This document shows positions 1 through 5,429 of a stretch of 6,087 nt of DNA, piece by piece. The stretch's first letter is position 1; each line of letters starts with the position of its first letter. The notes under the pieces are model-generated. The model was not told where the DNA came from. It saw nothing but the letters and a program-made list of their open reading frames with translations, and did not search any database. Source of the DNA: Desulfobacteraceae bacterium. GTDB taxonomy: Bacteria > Desulfobacterota > Desulfobacteria > Desulfobacterales > SURF-7. The stretch lies in assembly GCA_030619585.1 (NCBI GenBank), contig JAUXBD010000104.1, forward strand, positions 1-6,087. Direction: 5' to 3'. The position numbers and the translations under genes are program-made.

Positions 1-1620
1 GTTTATCCATCGCGATGGGTTGCACTGAAATACCTGGAAGAAGATGAGCATGTGATAGAATCTGGCCGGGAATCAGATCCCGAAATCTCGGACCATCTGG
101 AACAGGAGGTAAAACGTGTCTCAGATCATCTTAAAAAGAATTTGGACACATATCCTTATGCTTTGATTGCAGACCACAGGTATGGCTATATCAAGTCTAT
201 ATTAAAACAAGGTGTGATCACTTATTCAAAAGACAGAGACAGGCTTTACATATCCGACAAAATTGATAGGGTTGTAACCGACCGGTTTGCCGGCCCTTTA
301 TTAATGATTGCAGTTCTCATTGGGCTGTATCACTTTACATTTACTTACAGTGAAATACCCGTTGGATGGTTTGAGTCCTTTTTCGGATGGTGCGGAGGGG
401 TTGCCGACTCCCTGTTGCCTGATGGCATGCTTAAATCCCTGATTATATCCGGAATAATTGATGGAGTGGGAGGTGTGCTGGGTTTTGTGCCTATCATATT
501 CTTCATGTTTTTCGGTATCTCCATTTTGGAAGATTCCGGTTATTTTGCAAGGGTTGCCTTTATGCTGGACAGAGTGTTTAAAGTGTTCGGACTACACGGA
601 AGTTCCGTTATGCCTTACATAATATCCGGAGGCATTGCCGGGGGTTGCGCTGTGCCGGGGGTAATGGCAACAAGGACTTTAAAATCACCCCGGGAGCGTC
701 TTGCCACTCTTTTGACCGTACCTTTCATGAATTGCGGGGCCAAACTGCCCATCTTTGCCCTTCTTACAGCAGCATTTTTTACACAAAGCAAAGCAATGGT
801 TATGGTTATTATTACCGTTATTTCATGGACTGGCGCTCTTCTTGTTGCGAAGCTCCTGAGGGTTTCAGTAATAAAGGGAGAATCTACACCTTTTATTATG
901 GAACTCCCCCCATATCGACTACCCACTTTTAAGGGCCTTTTTATACACACCTGGGAAAGGACATGGGGCTATATTAAAAAGGCTGGAACAGTTATCCTTG
1001 GAATTTCAGTTTTACTCTGGGCGTTGATGACCTTTCCCGGACTGCCCGGCTCACAAATAGAAAAATATGAGCAAAAACGTCAGGAAGTACTTGCAGATGT
1101 CCCCGCTACTATTATCTCAGCCATTGAAAATGAGGATGAGGATATTGAGCTTTCCGATAAAGCCCTGGCTGTAAAAGATGCCCTTTTTAAAATAGACGCA
1201 AAGGAGGCGGAAGCCGGGTTAAGAAACTCTGTTGCCGGACGGTTAGGCATTGCCATGGAAGGGATAACAAAATGGGCTGGTTTTGACTGGAGAACAAATA
1301 TCGCCCTTGTTGGAGGGTTTGCCGCAAAAGAGGTCGTCGTTTCAACTCTCGGCACAGCTTACTCTCTGGGCGAAGTTGACCCTGATGAAACCGGCTCCTT
1401 GTCAAAAACCCTTGCCCAAGCGCCTGGCTGGAGCCAGCTTACTGCATTTGCGCTTATTATATTTACTATATTTTATGCACCCTGTTTTGTAACTGTTGTC
1501 TGCCTCTCAAAAGAGGCGGGTTCCTGGAAATGGGGTGTGTTTTCAATGGTATTTAATACTGTACTTGCTTTTACCCTGGCGGTGCTTGTTTTCCAGGTGG
1601 GAAAAGCTGTTGGGTTTTAA
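1..1620 (+). CDS. feoB: FeoB ferrous iron transporter, C-terminal part (5' end outside window)
   Basis: Inner-membrane transporter that imports Fe(II), driven or gated by its cytoplasmic G domain. The reading frame is open from base 1 (first residues VYPSRWVALKYLEEDEH), so the GTG at 52 is an internal codon and not the start. The 539 visible residues lack the N-terminal GTPase domain, roughly 170-200 residues judging from usual FeoB length. What is seen: the end of the cytosolic helical linker, then a hydrophobic core with two Gate-type halves. Hallmarks are the GGCAVPG motif (visible residues 214-220), PFMNCGAKLP (241-250), GGFAAKEVVVSTLG (438-451) and FYAPCFVTVVCLSKEAGSWKWG (about 491-512). 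Between the second gate and the GGFAAKEVV motif is a charged helical insert (about 353-407), which I believe is common in FeoB of this lineage. It is followed 34 bp later by a FeoB-associated small protein. The family is certain; nothing looks broken. Confidence 0.97.
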   Translation, partial: VYPSRWVALKYLEEDEHVIESGRESDPEISDHLEQEVKRVSDHLKKNLDTYPYALIADHRYGYIKSILKQGVITYSKDRDRLYISDKIDRVVTDRFAGPLLMIAVLIGLYHFTFTYSEIPVGWFESFFGWCGGVADSLLPDGMLKSLIISGIIDGVGGVLGFVPIIFFMFFGISILEDSGYFARVAFMLDRVFKVFGLHGSSVMPYIISGGIAGGCAVPGVMATRTLKSPRERLATLLTVPFMNCGAKLPIFALLTAAFFTQSKAMVMVIITVISWTGALLVAKLLRVSVIKGESTPFIMELPPYRLPTFKGLFIHTWERTWGYIKKAGTVILGISVLLWALMTFPGLPGSQIEKYEQKRQEVLADVPATIISAIENEDEDIELSDKALAVKDALFKIDAKEAEAGLRNSVAGRLGIAMEGITKWAGFDWRTNIALVGGFAAKEVVVSTLGTAYSLGEVDPDETGSLSKTLAQAPGWSQLTAFALIIFTIFYAPCFVTVVCLSKEAGSWKWGVFSMVFNTVLAFTLAVLVFQVGKAVGF

Positions 1621-1642
1621 CCATAAATGTCCGATCAATGTA

Positions 1643-1648
1643 GAGGTG
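1643..1648 (+). promoter_or_regulatory. Ribosome binding site fixing the start of the small FeoB-associated protein
   Basis: GAGGTG lies 6 bases before the ATG at 1655. It selects this ATG over the longer in-frame reading (from 1496), which would run through the 3' end of feoB in another frame and carries no such signal. Confidence 0.75.
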
Positions 1649-1654
1649 ATTAAA

Positions 1655-1825
1655 ATGGAAAATATAATTATTTTTATTATCATTGCTGTAGCTGCCATAT
1701 ATGTTGGTAAAAAATTTTACAAAACATATAAAACAGCTAAAAGCGGGGGCTGCGGTTGCACCTGCGAATCTTGCGGAACTGACCGGGAAAAGTGCAGCGA
1801 AGATGATTTTAAAGTTGTAAGGTGA
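1655..1825 (+). CDS. FeoB-associated Cys-rich membrane protein, 56 aa
   Basis: Small single-pass membrane protein of the FeoB-associated Cys-rich family, which is typically encoded just after feoB and is presumed to assist ferrous iron uptake; its exact role is not established. The sequence shows one N-terminal transmembrane helix (residues 3-18, nearly all Ile/Val/Ala/Phe), a basic stretch (GKKFYKTYKTAK, 18-29), then a Gly/Cys-rich tail with cysteines at 33, 35, 37, 40 and 47 (pattern CxCxCxxCx6C), suited to binding iron or another thiophilic metal. The positive residues after the helix predict that the Cys tail is cytoplasmic. The start is supported by the GAGGTG ribosome binding site, and the length matches the family. 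It sits 34 bp after feoB and 7 bp before the next gene, so it is co-transcribed. Family assignment rests on position, topology and cysteine pattern. Confidence 0.88.
   Translation: MENIIIFIIIAVAAIYVGKKFYKTYKTAKSGGCGCTCESCGTDREKCSEDDFKVVR
1819..1825 (+). promoter_or_regulatory. Ribosome binding site of the Fur-FeoA gene
   Basis: AAGGTGA ends 7 bases before the ATG at 1833. It overlaps the last codons and the TGA stop of the small Cys-rich protein, which suggests the two genes are translationally coupled. Confidence 0.7.
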
Positions 1826-1832
1826 ACAGTCA

Positions 1833-2525
1833 ATGAAACCGATCCATATTCAGGAAACAAAACAGTTCAAAAAGCTGTTTAAGCAGGAGGGGATAGATCA
1901 CATTGAGGAACGCTTTGCAATACTCGAAGCTTTCCTTCAGACAGAGCAGCACGTTACAGTTGAAGAGTTGATATCAATTCTTGAAAAGCAACAGACCGTC
2001 CTTGCAAAAGAATTTGTAAAAGACACTTTAAAGCTTTTGGTGAGATTCGGGTTCGCAGAAGAGAACAGGTTCGACAACGGGAAAAACCGCTATGAACACA
2101 GACACCTCGGGCAGCATCATGATCATATGGTCTGTACAAAGTGCAGGAAAATAATTGAGTTCACAGATGACCATCTTGAGATGCTGCAGTTGCAGATAGC
2201 AGGGGAATTTGGCTTCCACATGCTTTTGCACAAGATGGAGATATACGGCATTTGCTCTGACTGCTTAAAGGAGCATCCCAAGCTTATGCCCCTTCATAAG
2301 GCAAAGCCTGGTGAAAGGCTTGTCCTTAAAAAATATGCCTCTGGAGCAACAAATGAAAACATGCGCCTTCTTAACATGGGGTTAAGGGTAGGAGATGAGG
2401 TTGAAGTTATATCCAACTTAGGCATGGGACAGGTAGTTGTTGCCTCGAAGGATAACCGCTATGTTCTGGGTAAAGAGATGTCAGAAGAGATCATTGTTGA
2501 GCATGTCAAAAAAGATTTGCGCTAA
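1833..2525 (+). CDS. Fur-family metalloregulator fused to a C-terminal FeoA domain, 230 aa
   Basis: A cytoplasmic DNA-binding metal sensor joined to a FeoA (SH3-like) domain. Residues about 1-90 form the Fur winged helix and 91-147 the dimerisation/metal domain. By alignment to E. coli Fur the metal ligands are retained: H40 (=H33), E88 (=E81), H95-H96-D97-H98 (=87-90), E116 (=E108), H133 (=H125), and structural zinc pairs C101/C104 and C141/C144. After a short linker, residues about 152-227 match FeoA, including LNMGLRVGDEVEV (180-192). FeoA proteins normally are separate ~75-residue partners of FeoB. The usual Fur recognition-helix core TVYR is replaced by FVKD (61-64), so the DNA target may differ from the classical Fur box. 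Position at the end of the feo operon suggests autoregulation and iron sensing; a different metal (as in PerR, Zur or Mur) is not excluded by sequence alone. No frameshift is seen: the fusion is one clean frame. Confidence 0.93.
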   Translation: MKPIHIQETKQFKKLFKQEGIDHIEERFAILEAFLQTEQHVTVEELISILEKQQTVLAKEFVKDTLKLLVRFGFAEENRFDNGKNRYEHRHLGQHHDHMVCTKCRKIIEFTDDHLEMLQLQIAGEFGFHMLLHKMEIYGICSDCLKEHPKLMPLHKAKPGERLVLKKYASGATNENMRLLNMGLRVGDEVEVISNLGMGQVVVASKDNRYVLGKEMSEEIIVEHVKKDLR

Positions 2526-2583
2526 CGAGTACAAGGTGAAACAATATTAAATGATGCGGACAAAATGATAAAAAATGTGGCAG
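2526..2583. other. Convergent intergenic gap, no terminator recognised
   Basis: This 58-bp AT-rich gap separates the stop codons of the plus-strand feo operon and the minus-strand tup operon. I looked for a GC-rich stem followed by a T run on either strand and found none convincing. Transcripts from the two operons may therefore overlap at their 3' ends. Confidence 0.5.
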
Positions 2584-3594
2584 CTATATTATCTTTACAG
2601 CATCGGGTGCAATGGATATATGAACTGTCTCTCCTACCATTGGCTGCACTTCGCTGTATTTCTCTAATGACAACAGCAGGGTAATATACACTCCGGATTT
2701 AACAACTACGCGTATTTTCCCTTTTTCCTGGGCAACCTGCACAACCTTGCCTTGTAAATGGTTTTCTCTGTTTCGGTTTTCTACGTTCTTAGCAATATCT
2801 ATTTTTTCAGGATCGATCAGCAATCGGACTTTGCCGGTTTTATCAGATGATATGGATAGAGTTAAGGAGTTTTGAATCACACACTGGGCAAGGCCTCTTT
2901 CTTTTGCGGTTAATACAGCGGTGAAAAGATTTTCATATGATGCTGTTGCAAGCCTACCCTGGTCTAGAAAAAGTGTTTGATGTGCCAGGGACGTAGCCTG
3001 AAGCTTATCATGTGATGTGAAAACAAGTGTGAGCTTTTTTTCTTTATTTATCTGTCTGAGAAGATTAATGATGGTTATCTGGTTTTCAAGATCCACACTG
3101 GAAGTCGGCTCGTCGCACAGAATAACATCCGGGGATAGAGCCACGGCTCTGGCCAGGGCCACACGTTGTGTTTCACCCCCTGAAAGTTTGTGGGCCTGGG
3201 CCTGTACCATATGGTTCATGCCAACCAGATCAAGAGATTCGGCTATAATCCGATCTCGCTTTTTTTTGGGTACCTTCCTGATTTTGAGTCCAAACTCCAG
3301 GTTTTTATAAACCGTTGTTGTAAAAAGTATAGGTCGCTGGCTTACCATAACCACCTTCCTTCTGAGCGGATGGAGAAAACCCTGGGAAAAGGTCACAGGC
3401 GTTGATTGAAAATAAATATTTCCGGTAGTGGGATAATCAAGAAAACCAAGAATTTTTAATAATGTGGTTTTACCTGCGCCATTGGGTCCCAAAAGTGCAT
3501 ATATGGCTCCCTTTTCTATCTTAAGGGAATCTATATCCAGTACGGTTTTCTTGCCATATACCTTTGTGACCTGTGATAATGAATAAGCTGTCAC
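2584..3594 (-). CDS. tupC: TupC tungstate ABC transporter ATP-binding protein with C-terminal TOBE/MOP-like domain
   Basis: Cytoplasmic ATPase that powers tungstate import through TupB. The ATPase domain (about 1-225) has all expected motifs: Walker A GPNGAGKTT (36-44), Q-loop Q86, signature LSGGETQ (137-143), Walker B VILCDEP (157-163), D-loop SSVD (165-168) and switch histidine H195. A C-terminal extension of about 110 residues follows. It includes LLIDPEKIDIAK (258-269), which resembles the RPE-type linker of oxyanion ABC ATPases, and a beta-rich segment (about 279-336) resembling TOBE/MOP domains. The start is GTG at 3594, overlapping the tupB stop as GTGA; an AGGGGAGG ribosome binding site at 3603-3610 lies 8 bases upstream. 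Tungstate as substrate is inferred from TupA and TupB. The alternative of a molybdate ModC-type ATPase is less likely given the TupB/TupA partners. Confidence 0.93.
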   Translation of the reverse strand: MTAYSLSQVTKVYGKKTVLDIDSLKIEKGAIYALLGPNGAGKTTLLKILGFLDYPTTGNIYFQSTPVTFSQGFLHPLRRKVVMVSQRPILFTTTVYKNLEFGLKIRKVPKKKRDRIIAESLDLVGMNHMVQAQAHKLSGGETQRVALARAVALSPDVILCDEPTSSVDLENQITIINLLRQINKEKKLTLVFTSHDKLQATSLAHQTLFLDQGRLATASYENLFTAVLTAKERGLAQCVIQNSLTLSISSDKTGKVRLLIDPEKIDIAKNVENRNRENHLQGKVVQVAQEKGKIRVVVKSGVYITLLLSLEKYSEVQPMVGETVHISIAPDAVKII

Positions 3595-4286
3595 TGCCCG
3601 GTCCTCCCCTGGAAAAAGTGGAAGAGGAGATTAATGCCAAAACTCACAGAGAGCAGGATAATACCAAGGGCCACGGCAAGGGTAAACTCTCCTTTATCAT
3701 ATTCAAGGGCCATGGCAGTGGTCATGGTACGGGTGAACCCCCTTGCATTTCCACCCAGCATCATGCTTATTCCCACTTCAGAGACAACCCGGCCAAATGC
3801 GGCAATAACCGCTGCAGCTATTCCAAAACGGGCTTCCCTTATTATTACAAATATGGTCTGAAACCTGTTTGCACCAAGGGTCATGGCGGTTTTCCTGTAA
3901 CGGTCATCTATACGACTGATGGCTGCAATAGTAAATGTTGCAACCACAGGCACAATAAGAATTGTCTGACCTATAATGATCGCCTTTTGTGTATACAGAA
4001 GGTCAAATGGGCCGAATATTCCTCTCCTTGAAATCAGGGCATATACAAAAAGACCGATCACAACTGTAGGAAGTGCAAGAAGGGTATTGAGGCAGGTTAT
4101 AAGCATCCTTTTACCCTTAAAAGATTCAATGGCCACGAAGAACCCAAAGGGCATGCCGATCATGCTTGCAAATAGACTGGAGGTGATGCTGACCTTAAGA
4201 GATACGGCAACAACGGAAAAAAGCTCCCTGTCCAAAGAGGCAACAAGCATAAATGAAGATATAAGGCTGTCTAAAAGAAAATCCAT
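3591..4286 (-). CDS. tupB: TupB tungstate ABC transporter permease
   Basis: Integral inner-membrane permease that forms the tungstate channel as a homodimer. The 231 residues show about five hydrophobic segments (roughly 24-53, 62-86, 102-123, 154-176 and 200-226). The cytoplasmic EAA-type coupling loop lies between, at about 132-153 (KTAMTLGANRFQTIFVIIRE), and contacts TupC. The motif NTLLALPTVVIGLFVY (67-82) and the segment RVVSEVGISMMLGGN (166-180) are typical of TupB rather than ModB or PstC. The length is normal for the family. The ATG at 4286 is 15 bases after the tupA stop and has no clear Shine-Dalgarno sequence in that gap, so translation probably depends on coupling to tupA. The 3' end overlaps tupC by 4 bases. 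No defects were seen. Confidence 0.94.
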   Translation of the reverse strand: MDFLLDSLISSFMLVASLDRELFSVVAVSLKVSITSSLFASMIGMPFGFFVAIESFKGKRMLITCLNTLLALPTVVIGLFVYALISRRGIFGPFDLLYTQKAIIIGQTILIVPVVATFTIAAISRIDDRYRKTAMTLGANRFQTIFVIIREARFGIAAAVIAAFGRVVSEVGISMMLGGNARGFTRTMTTAMALEYDKGEFTLAVALGIILLSVSFGINLLFHFFQGRTGQ

Positions 4287-4301
4287 AGGAATTGAGTTTT
4301 G

Positions 4302-5195
4302 TTACTTTACAGCATCAGGATAAAAAAGTTGCTCCCCATGTAATTTGTAGTTTGCAATAAGACTTTGAGCTTTTGGAGATACAAGCCAATCTGCAAACTC
4401 TTTGGCCAGACCATATTTAACATGGGGGCGTTTTTCCTTGCTGATTGGTATGACTCCGTAAGGATTGCTTAGTAAAGAATCTTTTTCACAAAAAACCGCA
4501 AGATCGATCCCATCTTTTCTGCCATGTTTATATTTTATATAGGTCCCGCGATCAGAAAGGGTATAGGCCTGTTTTTCATCGGCAAAGGTAATTGTTTTCC
4601 CCATTCCCTGACCTAGAGACATATACCATTTCCCTTCCGGCTGAACAAAATTTATCTCTGTCTCTTTTCCTTTTTTAACGATGGTTGTTGTTGTGCTTTT
4701 AAGCAAAACACTTGTTTTTTCCCACAGGGCCCGCTCTTTTGTATGTGTTCCGCTGTCATCTCCCCTTGATGCAAACATTGATTGGGTGCGGGCAATTTTT
4801 GCCAGAGAGTCTGCGGCATCATGACTTCCCTTTATTCCGGCCGGATCTTTTTCAGGACCAAGTATCACAAAGTCGTTATGCATAACAGCATAGCGTTTGG
4901 TGCCGAACCCATCCTTAACAAACTGCTCTTCTCGTTGCTTTGCGTGAACAAAGATCACATCAACGTTTCCATCCTTTCCGTCACGAATAGCCGCTCCTGT
5001 GCCTTTTGCAATAACCTTAACCTTTATACCGGTATCTTTTTCAAGTTCAGGAAGAAGAATGTCAAGCAGCCCTGAAGCCTGTGTGCTGGTTGTGGTGGAC
5101 ATCTTAATGATTTTCTCTTCGCCAAACGATGCGGTTGTTATCATGCCAACCATTAAAAGAACCGTGATCATAATCAAACTTAATTTTCTTTTCAC
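4302..5195 (-). CDS. tupA: TupA periplasmic tungstate-binding protein
   Basis: High-affinity substrate-binding protein that captures tungstate in the periplasm and hands it to TupBC, supplying W for enzymes such as tungsten formate dehydrogenases or aldehyde oxidoreductases (role known for the family). The 297 residues begin with a signal peptide: basic KRK at 2-4, hydrophobic core about 5-20, probable cleavage near ASFG|EE at 25/26. No lipobox cysteine is present, so it should be soluble. The diagnostic TTTS anion-binding motif is at 34-37, within STTTSTQASGLLD (33-45). A second family signature, SRGDDSGTHTKE, lies at 143-154. These separate TupA from ModA and PstS. The GTG start is chosen because AAGGAG sits 6 bases upstream and the signal peptide begins directly there. 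It is the first gene of the tupABC operon, whose leader contains a repeat and a candidate operator. Confidence 0.96.
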   Translation of the reverse strand: MKRKLSLIMITVLLMVGMITTASFGEEKIIKMSTTTSTQASGLLDILLPELEKDTGIKVKVIAKGTGAAIRDGKDGNVDVIFVHAKQREEQFVKDGFGTKRYAVMHNDFVILGPEKDPAGIKGSHDAADSLAKIARTQSMFASRGDDSGTHTKERALWEKTSVLLKSTTTTIVKKGKETEINFVQPEGKWYMSLGQGMGKTITFADEKQAYTLSDRGTYIKYKHGRKDGIDLAVFCEKDSLLSNPYGVIPISKEKRPHVKYGLAKEFADWLVSPKAQSLIANYKLHGEQLFYPDAVK

Positions 5196-5201
5196 CCTTT
5201 T

Positions 5202-5207
5202 CTCCTT
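5202..5207 (-). promoter_or_regulatory. Ribosome binding site of tupA
   Basis: On the minus strand AAGGAG lies 6 bases before the GTG start at 5195. It supports a non-ATG start that places the signal peptide exactly at the N-terminus. Confidence 0.8.
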
Positions 5208-5233
5208 TTTTTCCTATGGGTTTTATCAAGGTA

Positions 5234-5250
5234 GCGCGCTCCCGCGCGGG
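5234..5250. repeat. GC-only palindrome in the tupA leader
   Basis: A 17-base island made of G and C except for one T stands out in otherwise AT-rich DNA. CCCGCGCGGG (5241-5250) is its own reverse complement. An alternative stem pairs GCGCG (5234-5238) with CGCGC (5243-5247). It lies about 40 bases before the tupA start codon and ends about 18 bases before the CGCAGAT inverted repeat. It could fold in the tup leader RNA, or be the remnant of a second dispersed repeat type. No T run follows it on either strand, so it does not look like an intrinsic terminator. Confidence 0.55.
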
Positions 5251-5267
5251 CGTTTTGATATTTTTTA

Positions 5268-5330
5268 GGACGCAGATTAACGCAGATAGTCTCAGATTTT
5301 TAATTAATTTATCCGCGTTAATCTGCGGCC
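5268..5330. repeat. Imperfect inverted repeat built from 10-bp-spaced CGCAGAT units
   Basis: Two 21-base arms (5268-5288 and 5310-5330) pair with only two mismatches around a 21-base AT-rich centre; the core CGCAGATTAACGC (5271-5283) and its complement (5315-5327) match perfectly. Each arm is itself a direct repeat: CGCAGAT at 5271, again at 5281, and a degenerate CTCAGAT at 5291, all 10 bases apart. On the other strand the right arm gives CGCAGAT then CGCGGAT, also 10 apart. The structure is non-coding and sits between the candidate tup promoter and the tupA ribosome binding site. It resembles dispersed intergenic repeats I recall from environmental deltaproteobacterial and other genomes, but copy number cannot be judged here. 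Confidence 0.8.
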
Positions 5331-5355
5331 AATAAATATATAATTGATCAATATC

Positions 5356-5384
5356 ATTATAAATAGGGACTCCCTATACTATAA
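5356..5384 (-). promoter_or_regulatory. Candidate tup promoter 1 (perfect TATAAT, weak -35)
   Basis: On the minus strand a consensus -10 TATAAT occupies 5361-5356. Seventeen bases upstream is TTATAG (5384-5379), a poor -35. The 17-base spacer contains the perfect palindrome at 5363-5377. If used, transcription would start near 5349 and give a leader of about 150 bases carrying both repeats. A weak -35 with a palindromic spacer is compatible with a regulated promoter, but this is prediction from sequence only. Confidence 0.4.
5363..5377. promoter_or_regulatory. Perfect 15-bp palindrome, candidate operator for the tup operon
   Basis: ATAGGGACTCCCTAT is a perfect inverted repeat of 7 bases around one central base. 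It lies immediately upstream of the TATAAT of candidate promoter 1 and immediately downstream of the TATAGT of candidate promoter 2, so a dimeric protein bound here would occlude either one. The neighbouring upstream gene encodes the C-terminal part of a probable oxyanion-sensing regulator. Read as RNA it could only form a 6-bp stem with a 3-base loop followed by TTTATAAT, a poor terminator. I do not recognise the motif as a known ModE or TunR site. Confidence 0.5.
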
Positions 5385-5407
5385 ATTTAGACCTTAACAT
5401 CAGTCAC
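5378..5407 (-). promoter_or_regulatory. Candidate tup promoter 2 (GTGACT - 18 bp - TATAGT)
   Basis: An alternative sigma-70-like pair on the minus strand: GTGACT (5407-5402, 4 of 6 consensus) and TATAGT (5383-5378, 5 of 6) with an 18-base spacer. Its start site would fall within or next to the 5363-5377 palindrome. It competes with candidate promoter 1; sequence alone does not decide between them. Confidence 0.35.
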
Positions 5408-5429
5408 TTTAACTCGCATTTCTCATTAA

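Noticed and set aside
615..950. Opposing open frames of 95-111 codons inside feoB
   Set aside because: They overlap strongly conserved FeoB gate motifs in other frames and look like chance frames.
52..1620. A 522-residue gene starting at GTG 52
   Set aside because: The same frame is open from base 1 and the extra 17 codons encode typical FeoB linker sequence, so this is an internal codon of a truncated feoB.
3573..4031. A 152-codon open frame on the plus strand over tupB
   Set aside because: It lies antisense to a clear TupB; the product is rich in His/Gly/Lys/Thr without domain-like pattern and has no supporting context. It is a shadow frame.
5213..5260. Similarity between the small translated stretches PRGRFDIF (here) and PRGRFAIF (near 5800), suggesting a duplicated segment
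   Set aside because: The surrounding bases differ and the second lies antisense inside a conserved regulator motif; coincidence is the simplest reading.
5268..5330. CRISPR array or intrinsic terminator at the CGCAGAT repeat
   Set aside because: Units are 7 bases at 10-base spacing with no spacers of CRISPR size, and no T run follows the hairpin on either strand.
5196..5349. Molybdenum/tungsten cofactor riboswitch in the tup leader
   Set aside because: The leader is dominated by the inverted repeat and the GC palindrome, and I could not match the expected conserved riboswitch core. A covariance-model search would be decisive.
5331..5429. Classical Fur box near the tup promoter
   Set aside because: The region is AT-rich but no GATAATGATAATC-like inverted repeat is present; the only strong palindrome has a GGGACTCCC centre.
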